Positions 1-9,499 of a DNA stretch of 64,000 nt are shown here, piece after piece. The notes under the pieces were generated by a model that saw only the letters and a program-made list of their open reading frames with translations, did no database searches and was not told the DNA's origin. The stretch covers positions 38,006,396-38,070,395 of the forward strand of contig NC_083603.1 in the NCBI RefSeq assembly GCF_029168945.1, given 5' to 3'. The first letter of the stretch is position 1, and the number at the start of each line of letters is the position of its first letter. Source of the DNA: Cannabis sativa. Its lineage: Eukaryota; Streptophyta; Magnoliopsida; Rosales; Cannabaceae. A program made the position numbers and the translations under genes.

Positions 1-162
1 CAAGTATGTGAAAAGAGTTTCAGATGAATTTATACATTATGTACATATAATCATGAAATAAATCATGTGAACCATGCAACATTAAATGTTATTTCTGATC
101 TATATTAATAAGTAAATCTGATTATATTGAAATGAGTTTTATTTAGGGCATAAAACCCAACA
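1..162 (-). mobile_element. Copia LTR fragment (5' end of LTR), runs off window
   Basis: Read on the minus strand, this starts with TGTTGGGTTTTATGCCC and matches the first ~160 bases of the LTRs at 47101 and 55320 almost base for base. The rest lies left of the window. Its right edge abuts another LTR of the same family, so it looks like an insertion into that LTR. The insertion site is about LTR base 288. The far side, and so the target-site duplication, cannot be seen. Confidence 0.85.
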
Positions 163-450
163 GTAAACTCTGTTGTAGATTGTCATATCAGTGAAACCCA
201 GTGTTCTGATAAATCTAGGAATACTTTATTCACATAGTCATGTTTATTTTCCACTGTGTTGACAACACAATAAACATGATCAAGTATGTGAAAAGGGTTT
301 GGATGAATTTATAAATCAAATAGACAAGCAATTGATTAAGTGAACCAAAGCATACACAAGTGAATGAAAAATTACTTATGTTACTTTATTGATATTGAAT
401 AATCTGGATTACATTGAAACAGAGTTTTATTTAGGGCATAAAACCCAACA
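163..450 (-). mobile_element. Second copia LTR fragment, same family and strand
   Basis: This covers about bases 1-288 of the same copia LTR family in reverse orientation, ending at 450 with the complement of TGTTGGG. It is more diverged from the 47101 LTR than the 1-162 copy is, which fits an older insertion that later received the younger LTR. The 5 bases beyond its end (ACTAT, 451-455) would be one copy of its target duplication; the other copy is outside the window. Confidence 0.75.
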
Positions 451-777
451 ACTATTAACTTTGTGAGTAATGTCAGCATCAACTTTGTTATCAACCAATT
501 CAAGAACTCTAGCTTTGAAATCTACGCCATAATGTCGCACGTGTTGGATGGCCTCTTGATACTTAGAATAACAATATCGCAAGTCACCAGAACTAACATC
601 CTCAGTTTTTGATAAAGAAACAAGGTCCTGTGGGACCACTAAAATCCGAACTTCTTTCAGTGGTACAGACCGTGGATAAGATGGCCCATACTTAATTTCA
701 GATCCCGTCTCGTCAGGAGCCTGCTGAGAATGAAGCATACCAAAGGCATCCATGCCTAAACAAAAAGAAGCAAACAA
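451..777 (-). pseudogene. Unidentified exon-like coding fragment, truncated by an LTR
   Basis: The minus strand carries about 100 codons without a stop (residues MDAFGMLHSQQAPDETG onward to DADITHKVNS). Just upstream, at about 753-775, is a pyrimidine-rich tract ending in TTTAG, which looks like a 3' splice site; the reading frame would enter the exon there. The C-terminal end is cut at 450, where the frame runs into the copia LTR. Base composition and codon content look like a normal plant exon, unlike the flanking repeats. I do not recognise the protein and see no catalytic motif. It could be a piece of a host gene broken by the LTR, or an exon captured by a retrotransposon, since a polypurine tract and LTR-like start follow at 839-852. 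No other exon was found in the window. Confidence 0.45.
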
Positions 778-838
778 ATTAGTCCTTTAAATCAGAGAAA
801 CTCAAGCATACACATGTACATAAATGTCATGCACATGC

Positions 839-850
839 TTGAGGGGGCAT
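839..850 (+). other. Polypurine tract of a copia-type element
   Basis: TTGAGGGGGCAT lies one base before a TGTTGAACG start. This is the usual plant Ty1/copia arrangement of a G-rich purine tract immediately before the 3' LTR. Confidence 0.55.
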
Positions 851-864
851 CTGTTGAACGAAAA

Positions 865-870
<6 letters not shown>

Positions 871-941
<71 letters not shown>
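871..941 (+). repeat. (TTA)n microsatellite
   Basis: About 70 bases of uninterrupted TTA/ATT triplets lie just inside the putative LTR start. An apparent poly-Asn reading frame on the other strand is a by-product of this repeat. Confidence 0.95.
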
Positions 942-992
942 AATTACCTCCTTTATAAGCCATTCAAAATGTAAAGGAATAAAATAAAAAAA

Positions 993-1030
993 TGATAATA
1001 ATAATGAAAAAAAAATAATAATAATAATAG
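993..1030 (+). repeat. (ATA)n microsatellite, interrupted
   Basis: Short runs of ATA/TAA triplets are broken by an A-run. It lies close to the larger triplet repeat and is probably derived from the same low-complexity stretch. Confidence 0.75.
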
Positions 1031-1153
1031 TATGATAAAAATGGTCAATCAAGATGAGAGTGAAAATAGGAGATATTTTCTCCACTCTCACCACTTATAC
1101 GTTGAGTGGGTGGTTAGTAAAAAAAATAAAAAAAAATAAAACAAAAGGGTCTC

Positions 1154-1160
1154 TATAAAA
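1154..1160 (+). promoter_or_regulatory. TATA box candidate of the putative LTR
   Basis: TATAAAA sits in the context CTCTATAAAAGGG, followed about 30 bases later by a likely transcription start region and a purine-rich leader. Placement fits the U3/R border of a copia LTR. Confidence 0.5.
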
Positions 1161-1385
1161 GGGAAGAGAGGCAGCATAATAGGGTTTTCATTATTATTTT
1201 TATTGGCAGTTTCAGAAGTAAACGTAAGAGTGAAACAAGAGAGCAAATAAGAAAGAGAGAAGGCTTTGTGCATAAAATTTTCATCTTCAAGAGTTTCTAC
1301 ACAGTAAGTGATAGGTAAAATTTTTTATTCTTTACTCTTCACTTTAAATCTTTCTTTGCTCTAATGAATTTTTCTCTTTTATCTT

Positions 1386-1590
1386 TGGTCCACTTTGATC
1401 TAGGCTTTTGAGCCACAAAAGATTTTCAAAAGTGAGATATAGCCAAGAGATAAAAGAGAAATTATCATTTTTTATACACTGTTATACTGCTAAAATTGAA
1501 CCAATATTTTTCTTATATTTTTCATGGTCCACTTTGATCTAGGGTTTGTTTTAGCCACAAAAGATCTTCAAAAGTGAGATATAACCATGG
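1386..1590 (+). repeat. Imperfect direct repeat (two copies, ~139 bp apart)
   Basis: TGGTCCACTTTGATCTAGG starts at 1386 and again at 1525. Each is followed by AGCCACAAAAGAT.TTCAAAAGTGAGATATA with a few changes. A weaker third echo (CACTTTGACCTAT) occurs at about 1702. The spacers between copies differ. Confidence 0.8.
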
Positions 1591-1703
1591 AAGGTATATA
1601 AAATCTTAAAAAAAAATTGATATTGTTATGCTGCCCGATTTATTAAAAACGAGTAGGCTAAAAAAAGGGTTAAGTATAAAATACCTTCGAAAAGAAGACA
1701 ACA

Positions 1704-2679
1704 CTTTGACCTATATCGATTGATATATATCTGTATATACACTCGAGTGGGTTCAACTTGCGATAGTCCTGTCAAAGTTCAGTGCAAAAAGAAAAAATTA
1801 AATGCCCATATTGAACAATCATGCTGAAAGGAAAATAAAAAAATCGACTTAGTTGATTTAATATGCCTATACATATTATATATATTGACTGTTGAAAAAA
1901 GTATATATATATATATATGTTCAATCGTGGCTTATAAATATTCAATCACAACATTAATTCATGCATATACATGTATATATGTATACATATAAGGTAACAA
2001 TTATTTTACGTATGAGTGATGTATATTTATTAATGCCATTCCTCACCTGGGCAAAAGATAGTGAATGAACACTATCATCAAATCAAATCTCTAAAGACAC
2101 AAAAGAGTGCCACGTTTCAAAATTGCATGAGGAGAAGAGAATTCGTCTTTATGGTTAATAAAAGGAAAGTGTATATATATGTATATACATTAATTGGCTT
2201 GACATGAAAAAAAGAGAAAAAGACTTCAAGTTCTCGAATTTGAATCGTGGCAGAGTATGTTGAATTTTCAAATTTAAAGTTCAATAACGATGAATGGAAG
2301 ATGACTCAAAGTGTGCCTGGAGAAACTCAACTTTCTAAATTAGTTGGGAAACATGCTTCTTTGAGCACCATCAGATATTTATAAACGAATAAAATCTAAA
2401 CAGTAAATTATATCTTAGATTTGATTCAATTTAAAATTTAAATTGAATTAAAAAATGATAACTAAGTATTATGTAATAATTAATTTAATTATTTCCTTAT
2501 AAATTTTGGGAATTATATTAGATTAATTAAAATATCAGTCAAATAATATTTTTATTTATAAACAAAAAAATAATAAAAAGATTTGAAAACTCAATTTTAT
2601 CACAAAAAAAGTAGTAAAACTCAAAAGTCATACAAAATGGCACAAAATTCCAAATGAGCTCACTAAAATTAATCTTGGA
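1704..2679. other. AT-rich stretch with no recognisable gene
   Basis: No sustained open reading frame or known repeat end was recognised. A short (AT)n run lies near 1900-1920. Some of this may be diverged retrotransposon sequence, but nothing supports a boundary. Confidence 0.6.
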
Positions 2680-2870
2680 ATATTAAAGAGGTCATTCACC
2701 TCACCAAATTTTAAAGAGGTCATTAACCTCACAAAAATCTCAAAAATGGTAATTTTACTTAAAAATTAATAAGTGCACTAAAATTCAAAGTCATGACAAA
2801 TTAAATGGCATTACAAAGTAAAAGAGGTCATTCACCTCATAAAAAATTAAAAAAAAATCGGAACTACGTT

Positions 2871-2930
2871 TGACTTGATTCCTATAAAAGGATACGCAGG
2901 CAACTTAGTGGCTAAGACTAAGTGCAGTCG
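2871..2930 (-). other. Three-way-junction unit 1 of the G1 array
   Basis: The outer stem is TGACT (2871-2875) with AGTCG (2926-2930). Hairpin one is TCCT/AGGA with a 5-nt loop. Hairpin two is ACTTAGT (2903-2909) and ACTAAGT (2917-2923) with a 7-nt loop. It shares GAACTAC...CTTGAT and ..AGGCA.C with unit 2, but the stems differ. Confidence 0.6.
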
Positions 2931-3099
2931 CCTCGCCAATACCGCAAAAATGGTATAAAAATACAAATCTTAAAATTCCCTTAAAGGTCATCCACCTAGG
3001 AATTTTTTGAAATTTTCAAAATACCAAAGGATTCCTAAAAATGGTCATCTACCGGAATCCTTATATCCAAATTCTAAAATACCGCATTCTGAACTACAA

Positions 3100-3167
3100 G
3101 TGGCTTGATCCTTCACAAAGAAGGTATGTAGGCAGCTCGGTTAATTAAATTGACTGAGTTCAGCCGC
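3100..3167 (-). other. Three-way-junction unit 2 of the G1 array
   Basis: The outer stem is GTGGCT (3100-3105) with AGCCGC (3162-3167). Hairpin one is CCTTC (3110-3114) and GAAGG (3120-3124). Hairpin two is CTCGGTTA (3036+100=3136-3143) and TGACTGAG (3151-3158) with a 7-nt loop. Compared with unit 1, an outer A-T pair is replaced by G-C, a compensatory change. Confidence 0.6.
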
Positions 3168-3434
3168 AATTCCAAATTTACACCAAATTTTCCAAATTTA
3201 TTTTAATTATTTAATGTCATTGTAATTGGAATCAAAGGGTATTTCCTTTAAATAAAAGGATTGTAATTAAGAGATTATTCTTATAATCTTGGATGGGTCG
3301 AACTTAAATTAATAAACTCTTATGCTATAAAAATGAGCATAGGTGAAATTGTGTTTTGCATTTATTTTAATATGTTAAATGTGAAATTTTTGCTTAACAC
3401 ATACAAGTGTTGGTAGTGCAAATCATAATTTAAG

Positions 3435-4787
3435 CATGCATATACAAACACATATACACACATTTAGATAATCACATCACATATTATATTCAGTTCTTAC
3501 CTGTTTTCCGAATTCAAGTGTGCTGGCCGACCTGAACGGAAATCTCGTGCTAGATGGATGCCCTAATCACATTTTGAAACAGGGTAAGTCACATGATTAA
3601 AACCCTAATCCCGAGAAACTCAAAACCAAAACCCTAGGTTCTGTTATATCCTTAATGGGTTATTCTAACTCTGGAAACAGGGAAACACCCAACCGAGTCA
3701 TCGAAATGGCAAAAATTGAGAAAATGAAAGGCCCGGGGAACCCTGCCAAAACTGGCTAGCCGGTTTTTGTGGCACTGCAAACCGGCTAGCCGATTTGCAC
3801 CAGGTTTCCCAAAACCTTCATTTCTTGCTCAATTTTCCTCCAAATACAATGAAACTTTCAAGAGCTCCTATACAATGCATAAATAATAAAATCCAGCCAG
3901 TATTTCACACAACAAATCACTAAATCTCAATTTGCCATTAAAGCTCAAATCTTTGAACTCAATGTTCAAAGTTGCATAAAACTTACATTCAATCTCAAAA
4001 CCAGCTGCAAAATGCTAAAATTAACTCAAAGAAACCCTAAGATTCGAACCCTAAACCTAACTAAACCTAACAACCCTTCAATTTCAAAATCACAATTTCA
4101 ACCTAACTTAAAGCTTGAAAACTAAGAAGGGTTTCATTGCAACTTACCTTAGGTTGATTTTCCCCTTTGGATTCCTTGCTGAAACTCAATAATCAACAGC
4201 AAACCTCCTTGGTTTGTCCCAGCCGAAAGCAAGAGAGTGAGAGAAGAAAGGAAGCTTTTCCTTTAGAATTTTGTGTTTTCTTTCTAATTAACAAAATGAG
4301 ATAAATCAAAGTATGGAAAATTCATTTCCCTTGGGTAAAAAAAAGTGGCCACGTGCCACACTTCTAAGCAGCCACCCAACCCCAAACAAATTACCAATTT
4401 TCCCTTTAAATTAACAACTTAGGTGTTTCAAAAGCTAGGGGTAAAATGGTCAAATTCCATAACCCCGCTCAATCCCGATAATTTATTTTCTCTAAAATAT
4501 TTCCCACTGTGAAATAAGGTTCTAAACTTACCCATGTGAACAATCTAGTCATCCATCACATTTTCCGCTGTCGCCAGGCAAAAATTACAAAAATAACATA
4601 TTTCTCATATAAGCTAAATAATACCCCTAGAGTTTTAATAAAATCTCCAGAATCGAGAAATTATAACTCTAATATTTATTTCTAGATATTGGGGTCCACA
4701 ATTAAATTAATTCACATATAATAATTAAATAATAAAAATTAGTGCTAATTGCCCTTACTAATCTAAATTACTAGAGCGGTCATTACA
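3435..4787 (-). mobile_element. G1 chromovirus 3' LTR (proximal part)
   Basis: In element orientation it starts TGTAATGACCGC at 4787 and is closely similar to the G3 LTRs from their start to about the GTAAGAAC site. It includes the paired AACCGGCTAGCCG palindromes near 3750-3800, here with point changes. Similarity fades at about 3405-3435, beyond which the array sequence differs from that of G3. No matching 5' LTR exists at the other end of G1, so age cannot be estimated. Confidence 0.85.
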
Positions 4788-4788
4788 A

Positions 4789-6447
4789 TTATCCCCCCGT
4801 TAATAGGATTTGGTCCTCGAAATCTAACCTGAATAGCTCTGGATGTTGAGTCCTCATATCCGACTCCAATTTCCAGGTGGCTTCTTCCACCTTACTGTTC
4901 CTCTAGAGCACCTTAACAATTGCAATAGTCTTGTTCCGAAGAACTTTTTCCTTTCTATCCAAAATCTGTACAGGTTGTTCTTCATAGGTTAAGTCTGGTT
5001 GCAGTTCAAGGGCTTCATAACTCAAGACATGAGTCAGGTTTGACACGTATTTCCTTAACATAGAAATGTGAAATACGTCATGAACAGCTTATACCGCTGG
5101 TGGTAAGGCTAGCCGATATGCTACCTGCCCGACCTTCTCGAGTATCTGAAATGGCCCAATGAACCTAGGGCTTAACTTACCCTTCTTCCCGAAGCGCCTA
5201 ATACCCTTCATTGGTGAAACTCGCAGGAAAACACGTTCCCCTGCCAGAAATGTAACATTTCTGCACTTCGGATCAATATAACTTATCTGCCTGCTTTCAG
5301 CAGCAAGCATCTGAGCCTTGATCTTTTCAATTACTTCATTGGTCCTCTGCACTAACTCTTGACCCAAGTACTTCCTTTCTCCTGTCTCGTCCCAATGAAT
5401 AGGAGAACGACATTTTCTACCATATAACATCTCATAGGGAGCCATCCCTATTGTACTCTGGTAGCTATTGTTGTAGGAGAATTCAATTAAAGGCAAGTAC
5501 TTACTCCATGAACCCTCAAAGTCCATGACACAGGCTTGCAATAAGTCTTCCAAAATCTGAATAGTTCTTTCTGACTGACCATCAGACTAAGGGTGAAAGG
5601 CTGTACTAAACTTTACCTTGGTAACCATAGCCTTCTGAAGACTCACCTAAAATTTCGATGTAAACGTTGGATCCCTATCTGACACAATAGATTTAGGGGC
5701 TCCATGGAGATGAACTATCTCCTTCACATATAATTCAGCATACTGATCCACTGAATATGTAACTTTCACTGGTAGAAAGTGAGTTGACTTTGTGAATCTA
5801 TCCACGATGACCCATACTGAATCAGACATCCCCGTAGTTCTAGGCAAACCAGTTACGAAATCCATGGTAATGTCCTCCCACTTCCATTCTGGAAGGACTA
5901 AAGGTTGCAGTAACCGTGTCGGCCTCTGATGTTCAGCTTTAATCTGCTGGCAGGTTAAACACTTGAACACGTAGTCCACCACATATCTTTTCATTCCATA
6001 CCACCAGAAGTAGGGTTTCAAATCCTGATACATTTTGGTGGTTCCCGGATTCAATGAATAAGGCGTGGTATGAGCTTCATCAACATTAGGAACACAAACT
6101 CGAGCTTTGTATAACAACATTCCACTGTTCGAGACTGAAAAGCCTCTAGGTCGACCAGCTACTACTTCGTCTCGAATCTTAACTAGCTCAGAATCTTCCA
6201 GTTGTGCCTTTTTGATTCTCTCCAACAGATCAGATTGGAGTGTTAAATTATGTAATTTCCCGACCACGAACTCAATCACTGCACTAACCATTTCAGAGGC
6301 TAGTTGAGGGGCTATCATAACCGTGGTATAACCTTGCCCGGGACCTTTTCTGCTTAAAGCATCAGCCACAACATTGGTTTTCCCGAGGTGATACAGTATT
6401 TCACAGTCGTAGTCCTTAACCAACTCCAACCACCTTCTCTCCCTCAT
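4789..6447 (-). pseudogene. G1 integrase and chromodomain, broken
   Basis: This is the last part of gag-pol. In order on the minus strand it has an RNase H tail, the H2C2 zinc finger (CLTCQQIK), the integrase core (WVIVDRFTKSTHF, then SDRDP), the GPF/Y segment (GPFQILEKVG) and a chromodomain (VEEATW motif). The stop overlaps the polypurine tract at 4789. The frame is broken at about 5553-5647 and by a stop at about 5085. The chromodomain has an internal TAG (about 4903) in place of the Trp codon seen in G2. Chromodomains of this gypsy group are thought to guide insertion into heterochromatin. Confidence 0.85.
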
Positions 6448-6588
6448 ATTTAAATCTTTCTGGGTGAAAAATTATTTGAGACTCTTATGATCAGTATAAA
6501 TCTCGCACTTTTCACCGTAAAGATAATGTCGCCATATCTTTAAAGCAAAAACCACAACAGCGAGCCTGAAATCATGAGTTGGATAGCA

Positions 6589-8244
6589 TTACTCACAATC
6601 TTTTAGTTGACGAGAGGCATAGGCTATGACTCTGTCAGCTTGCATCAGAACACATACCAGACCCTGTCTGGATGCATCACAGTACACCACAAATTTCTCT
6701 TGATCTGATGGCAAAGCTAACACCGGAGCTGTTATCAAACGTTGCTTCAACTTCTGAAAGCTTGTTTCACACTTATCTGACCACACAAATCTCTGATTTT
6801 TCTTGGTCAATTCGGTTAGGGGAATAGAAAGTTTAGAAAATCCTTCAACAAAACGCCGATAATACCGTGCTAATCCGAGAAAACTTCGAACTTCCGTCAC
6901 AGACTTGGGCCTCGGCTAGTTCTTCACTGATTCTACCTTGTTTGGATCAACCATAATTCCATTCTTTCCAACAATATGTCCCAGAAAGGACACCTCAGAC
7001 AACCAGAATTCACACTTTAATAACTTTGCATACAACTTGTGATCCCTAAGTTGCTGCAATACCATTCAAAGATGATGCTCGTGCTCCTCTTCTGACTGAG
7101 GGTATACAAGAATGCCATCGATAAACACTATAACGCAGTTATCGAGGAAATCCTTGAATACCCTATTCATAAGATCCATAAAGGCCGCAGGAGCATTAGT
7201 CAATCCGAATGACATTACCAGAAACTTATAGTGCCCATATTTGGTTCTAAAAGCAGTCTTCAATATGTCCTCCTCTCGAATTCTATGTCGATGATAACCA
7301 GACCGTAAATCAATCTTCGAAAACACTGTCTTTCCCTGAAGCAGATCGAACAGATCGTCGATTCTGGGCAATAGGTACTTGTTCTTAATCGTTAGCTTGT
7401 TAAGTTCGCGATAATCGATACACATTCTGAGGGAACCATCCTTCTTTTTCACAAACAGAACCGGAGCTCCCCAGGGCGATAGACTAGGTCGGATAAACCC
7501 AATGTCAAGCATGCCCTGAAGTTGCAACTTAAGCTCCTTGAGTTCTGCTAGAGCCATCCTATATGGAGCTTTAGAAACAGGTTCGACTCCAGGTGCCAGA
7601 TCAAGTACAAAATCAATCTCTCGCTGTGGCGGCAATCCCGACAACTCCTCGGGAAGCACGTCAAGAAAATCTTTCACCACCCTGACTGCATCAGGCCCAA
7701 ATGTTTCAGGTCTGCTGGAGTCAAATACCACCGCTACAAATCCTACACAGCCATAGCATAGTAAATCCCTAGCCCTTAATACAGAAATAACCGGGATCTG
7801 AGACCCCTGAACTGATCCAACATAAACAAATGGATCTTCTCCTTCTGGCTGAAAAGTCACCATTTTCCGCTTACAATCTATATTGGCCGAATATTTGGAT
7901 AGAAAATCCATTACCAGTATCATGTCAAACTCAGTTAATTTCAATTCTATAAGGTCAGCGATCAACTCCCTATCTTCGATCCTAATCGGCATAGACTTAA
8001 TGCACCTATTAGAGATAACCAATTCCCCTCTAAGCATTAGGGTTCCAAACCCTCTTTCTAAAATATCACAAGGCCTACCCAAAAGATCAATTACTCTTGT
8101 AGCTACATATGAGCGTGTAGCTCCCGAGTCAAATAATACTGTAAACAATAAGTTGTTGACGAGAAGCTGACCTGTCACAACAGAAGGACTGGCTGCAGCA
8201 TCAGCTTGGGTGATGGCAAACACTCGAGCAGGAACCGGTTTCAC
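6589..8244 (-). pseudogene. G1 protease, reverse transcriptase and RNase H, broken
   Basis: The protease has the [11 protein letters not shown] active-site motif. The reverse transcriptase follows with [13 protein letters not shown] and [10 protein letters not shown]. The catalytic box reads [11 protein letters not shown], where the second Asp of the usual F/YxDD is Gly, so the enzyme would be inactive. The frame breaks near 7060 and 6900, and RNase H continues at 6589-6900 (YCDASRQGL). It aligns with G3 over its whole length. Confidence 0.85.
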
Positions 8245-8271
8245 CTCAGCTTTCGGCTCCTCTTTCTTTGC

Positions 8272-9378
8272 CTAGGGGCAATCTTTCTTGAAATGCCCCA
8301 CCATGCCACACAGGAAGCATGTCTTCCGGTTACATTCTCCCAGATGATATTTCTTGCACTGTGGACACTCAGGGAAAGAGTAACCCTGGCGTCCACCTTT
8401 ACCTTGGTTCCCACGGAACCACTTACTTTGCCTCGACCCACCAGTAGCTAGAACAACTTTTCTTTTCTGCTCGGTGGTGGAGTCACCATCATCCCTACAT
8501 AAAACAGGAGTAGGAACAGTGGGAGTTCCACCAACACTCGGAGTCACCCGGGGCTCCTGAAGGAATTTTACTGCACCCTCGGCTCTCAAAGCCTTTTCAA
8601 CCATCCCTGCATATGTTGTTGCCTCAGTAGTAGTAATAACTAGATCATGTCTAATAGGCACTCAAACCCGCCAAATATTTTTCTTTCTTGCTGAAATAAG
8701 TTGGCACAATTCCCGCTGCCAGCTTAGCCAAACGGTCAAACTTTGTCGTATATTCAGTAACCGACATTCCCTCAGTTTGAACTAATTCAGTGAACTCCTT
8801 CCTCTTTGCACTGCGGACTGCTTCGATGTAATATTTGGAGTTAAACAACTCCTTGAATTCTTCCCAGGTCATCATTGTGACGTCTCGAGTGAGGGTTATC
8901 AACTCCCACCACACGAGAGCATCTTCCTAAAACTGGAAAGTGGCGCAGGTCACCCGGTCATTACCAACCACTCCCATAAAGTTGAGGATACGCTCGATCA
9001 CTGTGAGCCATTGCTCAGCCTTCATTACATCAGGACCTCCCAGAAACACTGCAGGTGCTTGCTTCCGAAACCTTTCGTACAATGGCTCCATACGGTTGCC
9101 AACAACAGGTTGTTCTGCTAGCACCGCAGGAACTACCACGGCCTGAACCACTTGAGGAGGCACGGTAGGAGGACCCTGCTGCCTCAATCTCTGAATCTCC
9201 TCATCTTGTTGGCGGATTATATCTTGCATTTCTGCAAATCTTTGTTCCTAGTCAGGAGGAGCTTACTCTGAGCTCTTCCACGGCCACGGCCGCGACCACG
9301 AGGATTTCGGGGATTCCTCTGACCGCCTCAAGTGTCAACCATATAACCCTGACTTCTTGTATTTTGCGCGGCGTCCAT
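8272..9378 (-). pseudogene. G1 gag, broken
   Basis: The start is ATG at 9378 (MDAAQNTRSQG). An Arg/Gly-rich N-terminus is followed by a retrotransposon gag domain (MEPLYERFRKQAP...FLGGPDVMKAEQW) and a CCHC zinc knuckle (CFLCGMVGHFKKDC). At least three lesions interrupt it: a stop after MVDT, a frame change near 9235, a stop near 8924 and a frame change near 8655. A TAG at about 8272 follows the zinc knuckle. Confidence 0.85.
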
Positions 9379-9490
9379 TTAATAGGACTTAGCCTGCGAA
9401 TCCCTAAGCCAGGCAGGTTAGACAACGATCAAAACTTAACACGGCTCTTAATGATTTAAAGGCAACACACTTTACTTATTTTTTTTATAA
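9379..9490 (-). mobile_element. G1 leader remnant, ends at a deletion junction
   Basis: This matches the G3 sequence between gag ATG and primer-binding site for about 110 bases. It then switches at TTAATTAAA (9491-9499) to the copia B interior. The primer-binding site and 5' LTR of G1 are absent. Confidence 0.75.
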
Positions 9491-9499
9491 TTAATTAAA

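Larger units (their letters stand above)
852..1703 (+). mobile_element. Putative copia-type LTR; 3' boundary uncertain
   Basis: It begins TGTTGAACG after a polypurine tract and contains a TATA box (1154-1160) about 300 bases in, followed by a leader-like purine-rich stretch. A possible end is CAACA at 1699-1703, which mirrors the TGTTG start, but no primer-binding site or matching target duplication follows, so the right boundary is a guess. No second copy was seen in the window. It may be a 3' or solo LTR whose element body is missing or replaced by the 451-777 fragment. Confidence 0.4.
2680..3434 (-). repeat. Hairpin array, probable distal part of the G1 chromovirus LTR
   Basis: Five small hairpins with a CATNN loop occur at 2688-2702, 2716-2730, 2824-2838, 2985-2997 and 3043-3053. 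Stems are GAGGT/ACCTC in the first three, AGGT/ACCT in the fourth and GGT/ACC in the fifth. The last two are wrapped by outer stems: AAAATTCC (2972-2979) with GGAATTTT (2999-3006), and AAGGATTCC (3027-3035) with GGAATCCTT (3054-3062). Two larger units lie at 2871-2930 and 3100-3167. The stretch sits where G3 carries its own hairpin array relative to the LTR start, so I infer it belongs to the G1 LTR. No TGTAAC-type left end was found. Confidence 0.55.

Noticed and set aside
792..1094. Poly-Asn open reading frame on the minus strand
   Set aside because: It is only the TTA microsatellite read in one frame; the rest has no protein-like character.
2861..2931. Possible tRNA gene because of the double-hairpin shape
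   Set aside because: It lacks the A and B box sequences and the acceptor/T-arm layout of a tRNA; only two hairpins and a short outer stem are present.
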